This document shows, piece by piece, positions 1-6,820 of a stretch of 27,701 nt of DNA. The stretch's first letter is position 1. Each line of letters begins with the position of its first letter. A program made the translations under genes and the position numbers. The stretch is from Candidatus Ulvibacter alkanivorans (lineage in GTDB: Bacteria; Bacteroidota; Bacteroidia; Flavobacteriales; Flavobacteriaceae). The stretch lies in contig NZ_QOLC01000040.1 in NCBI RefSeq assembly GCF_003333325.1, positions 1 to 27,701 on the forward strand, in the 5' to 3' direction. The notes under the pieces are model-generated. The model did no database searches, was not told where the DNA came from, and saw nothing but the letters and a program-made list of their open reading frames with translations.

Positions 1-12
1 TTATTTTTTTAT

Positions 13-18
13 CGTCTT
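13..18 (+). promoter_or_regulatory. possible ECF -10 element upstream of the first sigma gene
   Basis: CGTCTT at 13-18 is identical to the -10 hexamer of the promoter at 3272-3300. The matching -35 would lie just before the first base of the window, so it cannot be tested here. If real, this operon is also transcribed by an ECF sigma factor. Confidence 0.25.
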
Positions 19-51
19 TAGTACGAACAGCAACCAAAAAAACCATCTAAT

Positions 52-594
52 TTGTCTAACACTTTACTTGTTGAGCAATGTAGACAGCACAATCGGAAGG
101 CCCAAATGGCCTTGTATAAACAGTATTGTGATGGAATGTTTATCGTCGCCAATAGATATTTGAAAGACACTGCAGCCGCAGAAGATGCGATGCAGGAAGC
201 GTTTATAAAAGCGTTTCAAAAATTACACCAGTTCAAAGGGGACGTCACCTTTGGCGCCTGGTTAAAGAGGATCGTGATCAATACCTGCTTGGACACCATC
301 AAGGCCAAGAAATTGGAGTTGCAAACGATCAACGAAGAAGTAATAAGTATTGCCGATGATGAGGATTGGAGCGTAGCCGACAGTACCACCATACCAGAGG
401 TATATTCGGCGATTGAAAAGTTGCCGGACAATTATAAGGTTGTAGTGCAGCTTTTTTTATTGGAAGGGTACGACCATCAGGAGATCTCTCAAATATTGGG
501 AATTTCGGAGAGTGCCTCACGAACTAATTTACATCGCGGGAAACTACAGTTAAAAGAAACATTAAAACACTTGCAATATGAAACAGGATCTTAG
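52..594 (+). CDS. ECF-type RNA polymerase sigma factor (first operon)
   Basis: A 180-residue sigma-70 family factor with only regions 2 and 4. Region 2 lies at about residues 20-86, including the aromatic and acidic stretch AAEDAMQEAFIKAF. Region 4 lies at about 118-170 with the helix-turn-helix EISQILGISESASRTNLHRG. It should direct RNA polymerase to a small regulon. The start is TTG: an in-frame stop at 19-21 rules out anything earlier, and the first ATG (106) would remove the start of region 2. Its 3' end overlaps the next gene by 17 bp, the usual coupling between an ECF factor and its regulator. The third gene of the unit encodes an exported protein, so a cell-envelope output is inferred. 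Confidence 0.93.
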   Translation: MSNTLLVEQCRQHNRKAQMALYKQYCDGMFIVANRYLKDTAAAEDAMQEAFIKAFQKLHQFKGDVTFGAWLKRIVINTCLDTIKAKKLELQTINEEVISIADDEDWSVADSTTIPEVYSAIEKLPDNYKVVVQLFLLEGYDHQEISQILGISESASRTNLHRGKLQLKETLKHLQYETGS

Positions 595-1177
595 AGCATT
601 GATGCAAAAACGAAAAGCAGAGTCGTCCAAATTGCCTAACGGCCATGAAGAACGATTTGCCAATAAGTTGGAAGCACATTTTGGTGAAAAGAACAATACG
701 AAGCAACATACGTTCTATTGGCTTAAGATCGCTTCAGTCGCTGTTGTATTTATGGCCATAGGGATGTTTACCTTTTATTCGATAGCTCCTAATAAATCCA
801 CTATTGACGGTAACGAGATTGTTTCAGAAACCGCTGTGCAAACCGTCTCTAACAAAATGACATTAGGCGATATTTCTCCAGATTTGAAAAAAGTGGAAGA
901 TTATTATATGGCCGGCATTAATGTACAGTTGGCATCCTTGCAAATAAACAACGACAACAAAGACCTTATAGACGGCTATATGGAACAGTTAGATGAACTG
1001 GACAACGAATATGCCGTATTAAATGACGAGCTCAATACAATTGGGCCTACCGAAGCAACCATCACCGCATTGATAGATAATTTGAAATTACGTTTGGAAT
1101 TGCTGTTCAAACTTAAAAACAAATTAAAAGAACTAAAAAATCAAAACAATGAGCAAATTAACAGTATTCAAATTTAG
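578..1177 (+). CDS. putative anti-sigma factor, single-pass membrane protein
   Basis: A 199-residue protein with a short charged cytoplasmic N-terminus (1-47), one membrane segment at about 48-68 (IASVAVVFMAIGMFTFYSIA) and a periplasmic part of about 130 residues. The last 90 residues are Lys/Glu/Asp/Leu-rich and probably form a helical bundle or coiled coil. No zinc-binding anti-sigma HxxxCxxC motif is visible. Function is inferred from topology and from the 17-bp overlap with the preceding ECF sigma gene: the cytoplasmic tail would hold the sigma factor and the outer part would sense envelope state. It also overlaps the following gene by 29 bp, so the three genes are one transcription and translation unit. 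Confidence 0.75.
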   Translation: MKQDLRALMQKRKAESSKLPNGHEERFANKLEAHFGEKNNTKQHTFYWLKIASVAVVFMAIGMFTFYSIAPNKSTIDGNEIVSETAVQTVSNKMTLGDISPDLKKVEDYYMAGINVQLASLQINNDNKDLIDGYMEQLDELDNEYAVLNDELNTIGPTEATITALIDNLKLRLELLFKLKNKLKELKNQNNEQINSIQI

Positions 1178-2546
1178 TGTGATGGCAGCAGTAATGCTGC
1201 TGGTAACCCAAATAGCGGTTGCCCAGAACAACTATTCTGAGACCTTTACCGTTTCTGACGATGTGTTGGTAAGTGTAAACACTTCACATACCAATGTAAT
1301 CTTTGAAACTTGGAATAAAGACAAGGTAGAAGTAGAAGCTTTTATCGATAACGACGCCCTTTCCGAAGAAGAAAAGAAAGTACTTTTCGATACTTGGAAC
1401 TTGGAGGTGCTAGGCAATAGTCAGAAGGTAATCGTTACCTCAAATTCACGCGGTATGCAAAATAACAATATGGAATTGTTCACCAACATTCGCGTCATGC
1501 CCGATATGGAGTTTATTGGTCCGTTGATGGATGAGATGGTAACCCCTATAATCTCGAACTTACAGATCCCGGAATTGCCCGAAGACCTCTTGCGTGACAT
1601 GGGTGCGGTAGAATTTGACTATGAGGCTTTTAAAAAGGATAAGGAAGGCTATATGAAGGAGTTCGAAGCTCAAATGGACAAGAAGCTGGGGAAAGACTTT
1701 GCTAAGAAAATGGAAGCTTGGGGAGAAGAATTCGCCAAAGAATGGAACGATAAGAACAGCGAACGTATTAGTGCCGAGTGGGAAGAGAAAATGGAAGCCT
1801 GGGGTGAAAAATTTGAAGCCAATATGGCCAACTGGGCCAAAGAAATGGAAAAGCAAGGCGGTAATTACAGCAAACAAGTAATTACAGGACCCAATGGAAA
1901 GACGATCATCATTCAGGGTGACAGCAACTCGAAGTTATTCGATGGTAAGGCCAGTAAGACCATTATTATTAGAATGCCTAAGAACTCTAAGACGGAGATC
2001 AACGTGCGACACGGTGAAATTAAAATGGCCGATGTGAGCAATGTGAAAGCTACGCTCAACTATTCGCCATTTACAGCTAAAAGTATTGATGGGGGGGAAA
2101 CCCTCATCAATGCTTCCTATGCTCCTGTCATCGTAGAAGATTGGAAATACGGCACCTTATACCTGAAATTTGTAGAGAATTGTAATGTAGGCAATGTAGA
2201 ACGTATCAACTTGCGCGCAAATACCAGTGATGTAGTAATTGGAACGATTCGAAAAGAAGCTACATTAATTGGCTCCTTGGGAAATTTTAGGATCAAGGAT
2301 ATCGCGAACGGGTTTACATCCATCAACATAACCTTGAAGAATAACGATGCCATTATTGAAGTGCCTAACACTTCCTTCTCCTTCTTCTTCGATGGAAAAA
2401 AATCGACCTTAAAATATCCAACTTCACTAGAGCTTTCTACTTCCAAGAAGGGAGATCACGTTTTTGTACAAGGATTTAATGGCAGTAAGAATACCAATAG
2501 CAGAATCTCCTTAGAAGCGTTGTATAGCAATGTAAGAGTGGAGTAG
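1149..2546 (+). CDS. secreted DUF4097-like (adhesin-type) protein with internal amphipathic helices
   Basis: A 465-residue protein with a clear signal peptide (cleavage after about residue 25, VAQ-NN). Residues 26-100 and 240-465 are rich in short beta strands and Asn/Ser/Gly, like the parallel beta-helix DUF4097/putative adhesin family that often follows ECF sigma genes in Flavobacteriia. Between them, residues about 150-240 are highly charged, helical and Trp-rich, with two copies of K-MEAWGE-F spaced 27 residues apart. There is no type IX sorting domain at the C-terminus, so it is probably periplasmic or surface-associated. It is the likely effector or sensor output of the sigma/anti-sigma pair before it. 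The family assignment is by fold-like pattern and context, so it is moderately sure. Confidence 0.75.
   Translation: MSKLTVFKFSVMAAVMLLVTQIAVAQNNYSETFTVSDDVLVSVNTSHTNVIFETWNKDKVEVEAFIDNDALSEEEKKVLFDTWNLEVLGNSQKVIVTSNSRGMQNNNMELFTNIRVMPDMEFIGPLMDEMVTPIISNLQIPELPEDLLRDMGAVEFDYEAFKKDKEGYMKEFEAQMDKKLGKDFAKKMEAWGEEFAKEWNDKNSERISAEWEEKMEAWGEKFEANMANWAKEMEKQGGNYSKQVITGPNGKTIIIQGDSNSKLFDGKASKTIIIRMPKNSKTEINVRHGEIKMADVSNVKATLNYSPFTAKSIDGGETLINASYAPVIVEDWKYGTLYLKFVENCNVGNVERINLRANTSDVVIGTIRKEATLIGSLGNFRIKDIANGFTSINITLKNNDAIIEVPNTSFSFFFDGKKSTLKYPTSLELSTSKKGDHVFVQGFNGSKNTNSRISLEALYSNVRVE
1707..1815 (+). repeat. 27-codon internal repeat in the DUF4097-like gene
   Basis: Two copies of a segment beginning aaaatggaagc start at 1707 and 1788, exactly 81 bp apart. 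They encode MEAWGEEF and MEAWGEKF. The intervening residues keep the same heptad-like pattern of Trp/Phe and Lys/Glu, as expected from duplication of a helical hairpin. Confidence 0.6.
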
Positions 2547-2581
2547 ACGCTTTAATCGCGTATAACGCCCTAACTTTTTTA
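2547..2581 (+). terminator. weak possible terminator after the first sigma operon
   Basis: Directly after the stop codon, GCGT (2558-2561) can pair with ACGC at 2565-2568 or, alternatively, at 2547-2550. A T-rich run follows from about 2574. The stem is only 4 bp, so this is a weak candidate. The rest of the 257-bp gap up to the convergent gene holds only AT-rich sequence and the stronger hairpin at 2736-2780. Confidence 0.25.
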
Positions 2582-2735
2582 TTTACTTATCTTACCTACT
2601 ACTTGATTTAGCTATCCGCTTTAAGCCCCATCCACCACACAGATCGTTTTCCTTATAATTTCTTAGAAATCTTATTAAAAATTCTACTCGGAATGGACTG
2701 TTCTAATTTTTTATTCTGAAGCACAGTGTAGTTCC

Positions 2736-2780
2736 AAAAAAAATCATTCAATCCAGTGTGATACAAGAATGAATGATTTT
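2736..2780 (-). terminator. intrinsic terminator of the DUF6249-like gene
   Basis: Perfect 11-bp inverted repeat AAAATCATTCA (2740-2750) / TGAATGATTTT (2770-2780) with a 19-nt loop. Read on the minus strand, the second arm runs into a stretch of eight T. It lies about 25 bp downstream of the minus-strand stop codon. The stem is AT-rich, so efficiency may be modest. Confidence 0.6.
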
Positions 2781-2803
2781 ATAAAAACTAAAATAAACTG
2801 CGT

Positions 2804-3154
2804 CTAAGCGTCGTTGTTCAATTTTTTAGTTAGATAGAAACCGCTAAACAGACCGATCCCTGCCATGAGGAAGATGGTGCCCGGATATGCTACTTCTTCA
2901 TCTACGCCCAAATTGAAATGTAAGATCGCGGCAATAAAAATTCCGAGTCCAATTCCCATGAGTAATAGCGCGAGATTGATGATGATGACCTTCCACATTG
3001 GGGTGACCCTTCGATCTTTTCCGTAGAAAATAGAAGCGTCTGCACCTTTCTCAATGAGCGCAAGTCGTTCTCTGTTCCTTGCCGAAATGTATAAATAGTA
3101 GATTCCGAAGAGCACTCCGAAAATGATTGGTATAACAATTACTTCTGATCCCAT
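2804..3154 (-). CDS. small three-helix membrane protein, DUF6249-like
   Basis: Read from the ATG at 3154, this is a 116-residue protein. It has an N-terminal membrane segment (VIVIPIIFGVLFGIYYLYI), a cytoplasmic loop with NRERLALIEKGADASIF, a second segment (IIINLALLLMGIGLGIFIAA) and a third near the C-terminus (AYPGTIFLMAGIGLFSGFYL). The 'RERLALIEKGAD' loop followed by two helices is typical of DUF6249 proteins found next to ECF sigma genes in Bacteroidetes. An upstream ATG at 3211 is in frame, but it lies inside the promoter spacer (3199-3227), so the shorter start is preferred. The gene is divergent from the sigma gene at 3308 and shares its promoter type. It is probably part of the same envelope-stress circuit; molecular role unknown. 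Confidence 0.8.
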   Translation of the reverse strand: MGSEVIVIPIIFGVLFGIYYLYISARNRERLALIEKGADASIFYGKDRRVTPMWKVIIINLALLLMGIGLGIFIAAILHFNLGVDEEVAYPGTIFLMAGIGLFSGFYLTKKLNNDA

Positions 3155-3198
3155 AATGTTTGTGATTAATTTGATTAAATTATCTGTTCGTTTCCCAT

Positions 3199-3227
3199 AG
3201 GACGGTAGCATGTAGATTTCGGTTACA
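3199..3227 (-). promoter_or_regulatory. ECF-type promoter for the DUF6249-like gene
   Basis: Minus-strand -35 TGTAAC (3227-3222), 17-nt spacer, -10 CGTCCT (3204-3199). It has the same hexamer type and the same spacing as the opposing promoter at 3272-3300. The hexamers resemble those of known ECF sigma promoters such as B. subtilis SigX (TGTAAC / CGWC). Transcription would start about 40 nt before the ATG at 3154. Confidence 0.65.
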
Positions 3228-3271
3228 GCAATGGGTACTTTTTTCTGAAAATTAATTGTACTGTTTTTTTT

Positions 3272-3300
3272 TGTAACCTTTCCGAAGCAACGAACGTCTT
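3272..3300 (+). promoter_or_regulatory. ECF-type promoter of the second sigma operon
   Basis: -35 TGTAAC (3272-3277), 17-nt spacer, -10 CGTCTT (3295-3300). The ATG of the sigma gene is at 3308, only 7 nt beyond the -10 element, so the transcript would have almost no leader. The -35 sits next to a T-rich tract (3264-3272). Autoregulation by the encoded ECF factor is inferred. Confidence 0.65.
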
Positions 3301-3307
3301 ACCTAAA

Positions 3308-3895
3308 ATGAATGCTAACACCGACCAGTTTTTTATCGATAAAACCCTACAAGGCGATACGCGTGCGTTTGGAGTATTGGTAGAGCGGCATCAGGAAATG
3401 ATCTTTACAATGGTCCTGCGTATGCTTAAAGTGCGAGAAGAAGCAGAGGAGGTGGCACAAGATACCTTTATAAAGGCGTTTGAATCGCTGTCAAATTTTA
3501 GAGGAGAGTCGAAATTCTCAAGTTGGTTGTATCGAATTGCCTATCGCAAGGCATTAGATCGTATTCGGGCCAACAAACGCCAGCGTACGTCACAATTGAT
3601 CGAGGCGATCACAGAGACAGAAATAGCCTCCATAGAAGACGGATTGCAGTATATGGAACAAAAAGAACGAACTGCAATAATACGGGAGTGTATCCTTCAA
3701 TTACCGGAAACGGAAGCCGCCGTCGTGACCTTGTACTATTTCGAATCCCAATCGGTTAAAGAGATTGCGGCGATAACTGAACTGAGTACCGATAACGTTA
3801 AAATAAAATTGTATCGCAGTCGAAAAAAACTATTTTCGTTACTGAAAGGGTATGTGCAGCCAGAAATAACACGAACTAATGGAAAAGCTATCTAA
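3308..3895 (+). CDS. ECF-type RNA polymerase sigma factor (second operon)
   Basis: A 195-residue sigma factor. Region 2 is at about residues 24-90 (VREEAEEVAQDTFIKAFESL and FSSWLYRIAYRKALDRIR). Region 4 is at about 127-178 (LPETEAAVVTLYYFES, then the HTH VKEIAAITELSTDNVKIKLYRS). The YYFE-x-SVKEIA segment is characteristic of Bacteroidetes ECF factors paired with short membrane regulators. It overlaps the next gene by 17 bp. The promoter at 3272-3300 has an ECF consensus, which supports positive autoregulation and co-control of the divergent small membrane protein. The first operon's factor differs clearly in sequence, so the two are not recent duplicates. Confidence 0.95.
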   Translation: MNANTDQFFIDKTLQGDTRAFGVLVERHQEMIFTMVLRMLKVREEAEEVAQDTFIKAFESLSNFRGESKFSSWLYRIAYRKALDRIRANKRQRTSQLIEAITETEIASIEDGLQYMEQKERTAIIRECILQLPETEAAVVTLYYFESQSVKEIAAITELSTDNVKIKLYRSRKKLFSLLKGYVQPEITRTNGKAI

Positions 3896-4262
3896 ACAAC
3901 AAGAACAACACTTTCGAGCAATGATGCGTGAAGCAGGTGGGGAGCTCCCGTCCTCTGCCTTAAAAGCGAATGTGATGAACGCAATTGGCGCGAGTTCCAA
4001 GACCATTGCATATAAACCTTTAATTGGTAAGAAGGGTTGGAGTCTATTAACGATAATCGCGTGTTTGGTTATACTGCTAGTCGTACTGCTGCCTTTTGAA
4101 GGATTTGGTTTCTTGAGCCAAATTGAATGGAAAAATCCGATGCTATTCGATTATACCTTACCCAACTTGACGGTGCCGAAAACATTCTTATATGCCATAG
4201 CCTTTACAGCGTTGTTTTTACTTCAGGTGCCGTTTTTAAAACGTATTCATGGAGCAAAATAG
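3879..4262 (+). CDS. putative anti-sigma factor with two membrane helices
   Basis: A 127-residue protein with a charged cytoplasmic N-terminus of about 50 residues (KQQEQHFRAMMREAGGELPSSALKANVM), then two hydrophobic segments (LLTIIACLVILLVVLLPF at about 55-73 and FLYAIAFTALFLLQVPFL at about 103-120) joined by a short aromatic loop. The N-terminal part fits a sigma-binding helical domain tied to the inner membrane. The role is inferred from this layout and from its overlap with the sigma gene; no enzyme or zinc motif is seen. It ends only 6 bp from the stop codon of the convergent DUF4199 gene, and no terminator fits in between. Confidence 0.72.
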   Translation: MEKLSKQQEQHFRAMMREAGGELPSSALKANVMNAIGASSKTIAYKPLIGKKGWSLLTIIACLVILLVVLLPFEGFGFLSQIEWKNPMLFDYTLPNLTVPKTFLYAIAFTALFLLQVPFLKRIHGAK

Positions 4263-4268
4263 GGTGAT

Positions 4269-4745
4269 TTACTTTCGTCTTATGAAGATAGCAACAATGG
4301 CGGCGGTGACAATTCCCATTCCCAGCGCGCCAAAAGCAGATTGCCACATATAATTTTCAATATTAAAATAGGCATTGGCTTTGGTACGTGTCATTAGCTC
4401 ATTGGTGACCGAATATTCGATCACATTGTTAAAGTATTCGGGTGTGATATAGTTGTGGGTAATGTATTGCGCTATAGGGGAGAGTAGCGCGACGAACACA
4501 CTCATAATGAGGCCGGCCAGAAAGCCTTGTACCCAAGTCAATTTGCGGTTGTAAGCACGTCTGCGTTTCTCTCGTAGCGCCAGAATGTATATAAAGACAG
4601 CGAAGGGCATAAATAGCAAGGTTAACCACCAATGATCTGCAATTTGCTCTTCGTGCCATCCTAAGGTCTTTTCTAAGAGCATCCATGACAACATGGTTAT
4701 GGTAAAAATAACAGCCCATTTTAATTCGATGTAGATCTTTTTCAT
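4269..4745 (-). CDS. DUF4199-family membrane protein
   Basis: A 158-residue protein with four predicted membrane helices: near the N-terminus (WAVIFTITMLSWMLLEKTLG), at about 40-57, at about 73-93 and at the C-terminus. The ending NAYFN-x-x-NYMWQSAFGALGMG...IFIRRK matches the DUF4199 family, which is widespread in Bacteroidetes and has no known biochemical function. The start is the ATG at 4745. A strong terminator for the upstream secreted-protein gene lies just before it, so it probably has its own promoter, though no consensus was found. Confidence 0.85.
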   Translation of the reverse strand: MKKIYIELKWAVIFTITMLSWMLLEKTLGWHEEQIADHWWLTLLFMPFAVFIYILALREKRRRAYNRKLTWVQGFLAGLIMSVFVALLSPIAQYITHNYITPEYFNNVIEYSVTNELMTRTKANAYFNIENYMWQSAFGALGMGIVTAAIVAIFIRRK

Positions 4746-4774
4746 GCATAAGAAATTTGACTTCCGAAGATACC

Positions 4775-4810
4775 AAAAAAAAACATCCCGAAACAGTTCA
4801 TTTCGGGATG
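4775..4810 (-). terminator. intrinsic terminator of the T9SS cargo gene
   Basis: Perfect 10-bp stem CATCCCGAAA (4784-4793) / TTTCGGGATG (4801-4810) with a 7-nt loop. On the minus strand it is followed by nine T (plus-strand A run 4775-4783). It begins about 43 bp after the stop codon of the gene at 4853-6601. Confidence 0.88.
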
Positions 4811-4852
4811 TACTAACTTTAAAAAAAAGAAAAATTGCAACTACTACTAAAC

Positions 4853-6601
4853 TTAGTCTTTTACGATCTTGAATGTTTCAAAAGATCCTTGAGCACTAGC
4901 CTTAACGAAATAGATACCTGAAGCTAGTTTGGAAAGGTCAATCTCACTGTGATTTCCAATAACTGCACGGGAAATAACTTCTTGTCCGTTTACATTGTAA
5001 ATACGAATCTCATCGATGTTTGCTTGGGACGAGATTTGCATGATATCCTTCACAGGGTTTGGATAGAATACAGTCGTATTAATCATAGTTTCGTTTGTCC
5101 CCAAAATAGGTTCACACGTAAGTTCTAATTCGAAGGTTCCGGTGAAGGTACTGTTATACCCTTCTACCATGATATAATAAGTAGAGGTTCCGTCTGATTC
5201 GAAACTTAGGATCTCTTGATTTTCGCATGAGCTATCGTTATAAGTAATTTGCTCGCTCAGTGTACAATCTGTAAATACACGTACGGTGGTAGGAAAATTT
5301 GTTGTTGGTCCACAAGCGTTCAACGAGATCATTTCGGGAGTACCTGTGCCGGTATAAGTATAATACACATCCGGTGACGCATTACCACCCGAATCGGTGC
5401 CGAAAATAGTAGAGTTAGTAACCGCAGCTCCACACGTTAATGCAATTGCCTCTTGACAATTGTCGTTAGCGGGTACCGAGGGCATTTGTAATCTGAATGT
5501 AAATGTTTCTCCCCATTGTCCAATGGTTGGGTCGTAACCCCATCCGGTGATATAATTTCCATTTGGAGACATGGCATTTGGAGCGTATACAGGGCTTGCA
5601 CCCATTTCATAACCTAATGTATTCGTTACGAATTCATTAAAGTCTTGTAAGCCTCCTGATGCCGTCCAGATAAAAGGTACGTTCGGATCCCAAGGGCCAA
5701 TTTGAAAGTAGCCTATTACCACGCTGCCATCATGATTTATTGCAGTAACGTGTCCTTGACCGTTTGCTGCCAATGTTCCTAAGGTAATTACTCCTGTACT
5801 TTCACTCCAAATCCAAGGTTCTCCATTCGTCACCCAGTCGCTGCGACCACCTATCCAATTACCATCAGATGAAATTGCAGTGGCCTCACTTAGTTGATTG
5901 TTTTCATCGGAAGGGTCACCATTTGGATCGAGTAATAAATATTCGTTTGGAAGAAAGTCGCCGTTGGCATCCTTTCTCCATACTGCCGACTTCCACGGAC
6001 CGTTAAAATCTTGCCATCCTACGACTATACTACCGTCATAATTTACTGCTTGGGCTCTTGTTCCACGATTCATGTCTGCATACAAACTCCCAAGATTAAT
6101 AAGACCGTCTGCTGCAGTCCAAACACTCGCGTTAGTTGTTAATCCGGTAGTTCCGGGTGCTGGTTCAACCCATGCACTACCTACCACAGTTAAGCCATCG
6201 CCGGAAATATTATAGGCACTACTTGAACCATCATCAACTGGTTGATTAAAGTGACCGAGTGCAGTCCAATTATCGATTGCCAGATCATACACTGCCATTA
6301 CCGAATAATCACTTCCTTGATAACTGTCCATAATACCACCGCTAATATAATTTCCATCTTCTGAAAAGCGAGCAGAACCTCCATGTCCAAGACCGGGAGC
6401 CACACCGCCAATTTCGGTAAAAGTATCGCTGTCTGCATCCCAGATCGCATATGCTCCACCTTGCGCTTCATAACCGGCTACGATTCCATTATTAGAAACC
6501 CCGGTGGTTTCAAAAAAAGTAGATTTTACGATAAATTGTGCAAAAAGTTTTCCTCCTGTCAACCCAAAAATGCAAAGGGTTAAAAAAATAATTTTTTTCA
6601 T
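4853..6601 (-). CDS. secreted beta-propeller-like protein with type IX secretion sorting domain
   Basis: A 582-residue exported protein. Signal peptide 1-22 (ends LFAQ). Residues about 30-370 hold repeated blocks of the pattern A-xx-S-xDG-x-x-V/I-V/I-G, for example DGLTVVGSAW, DGSIVVGWQD, SDGNWIGGRSD, DGSVVIGYFQ and PNGNYITGWG. Each is followed by W...G/LGxL, as in the HAF extracellular repeat of beta-propeller proteins. Residues about 378-497 form a separate Cys-containing beta domain (starting ANDNCQEAIALTCG) common in Flavobacteriia surface proteins. Residues about 503-582 are a type A T9SS C-terminal domain (FYPNPVKD, then IYNVNGQEV, then LASGIYFVKA, ending VKD). It is probably released or attached at the cell surface after cleavage of this domain. 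Substrate unknown; monocistronic by context. Confidence 0.9.
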   Translation of the reverse strand: MKKIIFLTLCIFGLTGGKLFAQFIVKSTFFETTGVSNNGIVAGYEAQGGAYAIWDADSDTFTEIGGVAPGLGHGGSARFSEDGNYISGGIMDSYQGSDYSVMAVYDLAIDNWTALGHFNQPVDDGSSSAYNISGDGLTVVGSAWVEPAPGTTGLTTNASVWTAADGLINLGSLYADMNRGTRAQAVNYDGSIVVGWQDFNGPWKSAVWRKDANGDFLPNEYLLLDPNGDPSDENNQLSEATAISSDGNWIGGRSDWVTNGEPWIWSESTGVITLGTLAANGQGHVTAINHDGSVVIGYFQIGPWDPNVPFIWTASGGLQDFNEFVTNTLGYEMGASPVYAPNAMSPNGNYITGWGYDPTIGQWGETFTFRLQMPSVPANDNCQEAIALTCGAAVTNSTIFGTDSGGNASPDVYYTYTGTGTPEMISLNACGPTTNFPTTVRVFTDCTLSEQITYNDSSCENQEILSFESDGTSTYYIMVEGYNSTFTGTFELELTCEPILGTNETMINTTVFYPNPVKDIMQISSQANIDEIRIYNVNGQEVISRAVIGNHSEIDLSKLASGIYFVKASAQGSFETFKIVKD

Positions 6602-6716
6602 TTTACTATAGATTTAATTAGTTTTTAATCGGGTCAACAATTAGAATATGATTTTGATCCCAACGCTATAATTCGACCGCAATGTAATTGGCAAAAAGCA
6701 GTACTAAAAGAGAACC

Positions 6717-6744
6717 CCTTTTAGAATTCGTGAATTTTAAAAGG
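6717..6744. repeat. inverted repeat between T9SS gene and TPR gene
   Basis: CCTTTTAGAATT (6717-6728) and AATTTTAAAAGG (6733-6744) form a 12-bp stem with one G-T position and a 4-nt CGTG loop. It lies about 75 bp downstream of the TPR gene on the minus strand and about 115 bp upstream of the T9SS gene start. It could be a weak terminator (no proper T run follows) or an operator. The rest of the 219-bp gap shows no recognisable promoter. Confidence 0.4.
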
Positions 6745-6820
6745 TATAAAACGGCGGAAAGCCCTTTAATTATTGGAGTTGTTTGATTTATCTAAGAACT
6801 AGCTTATCAATTCGTGAAAA

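Noticed and set aside
1560..1877. Antisense open frame within the DUF4097-like gene
   Set aside because: A shadow of the Lys/Glu-rich repeat region; Phe/Leu-rich translation with no independent support.
3155..3211. Longer N-terminus of the DUF6249-like protein from the ATG at 3211
   Set aside because: That ATG lies inside the spacer of the promoter at 3199-3227, and the extra residues precede the normal membrane start.
4263..4268. Bidirectional terminator between convergent genes
   Set aside because: Only 6 bp separate the stop codons, and no hairpin with a T run was seen there.
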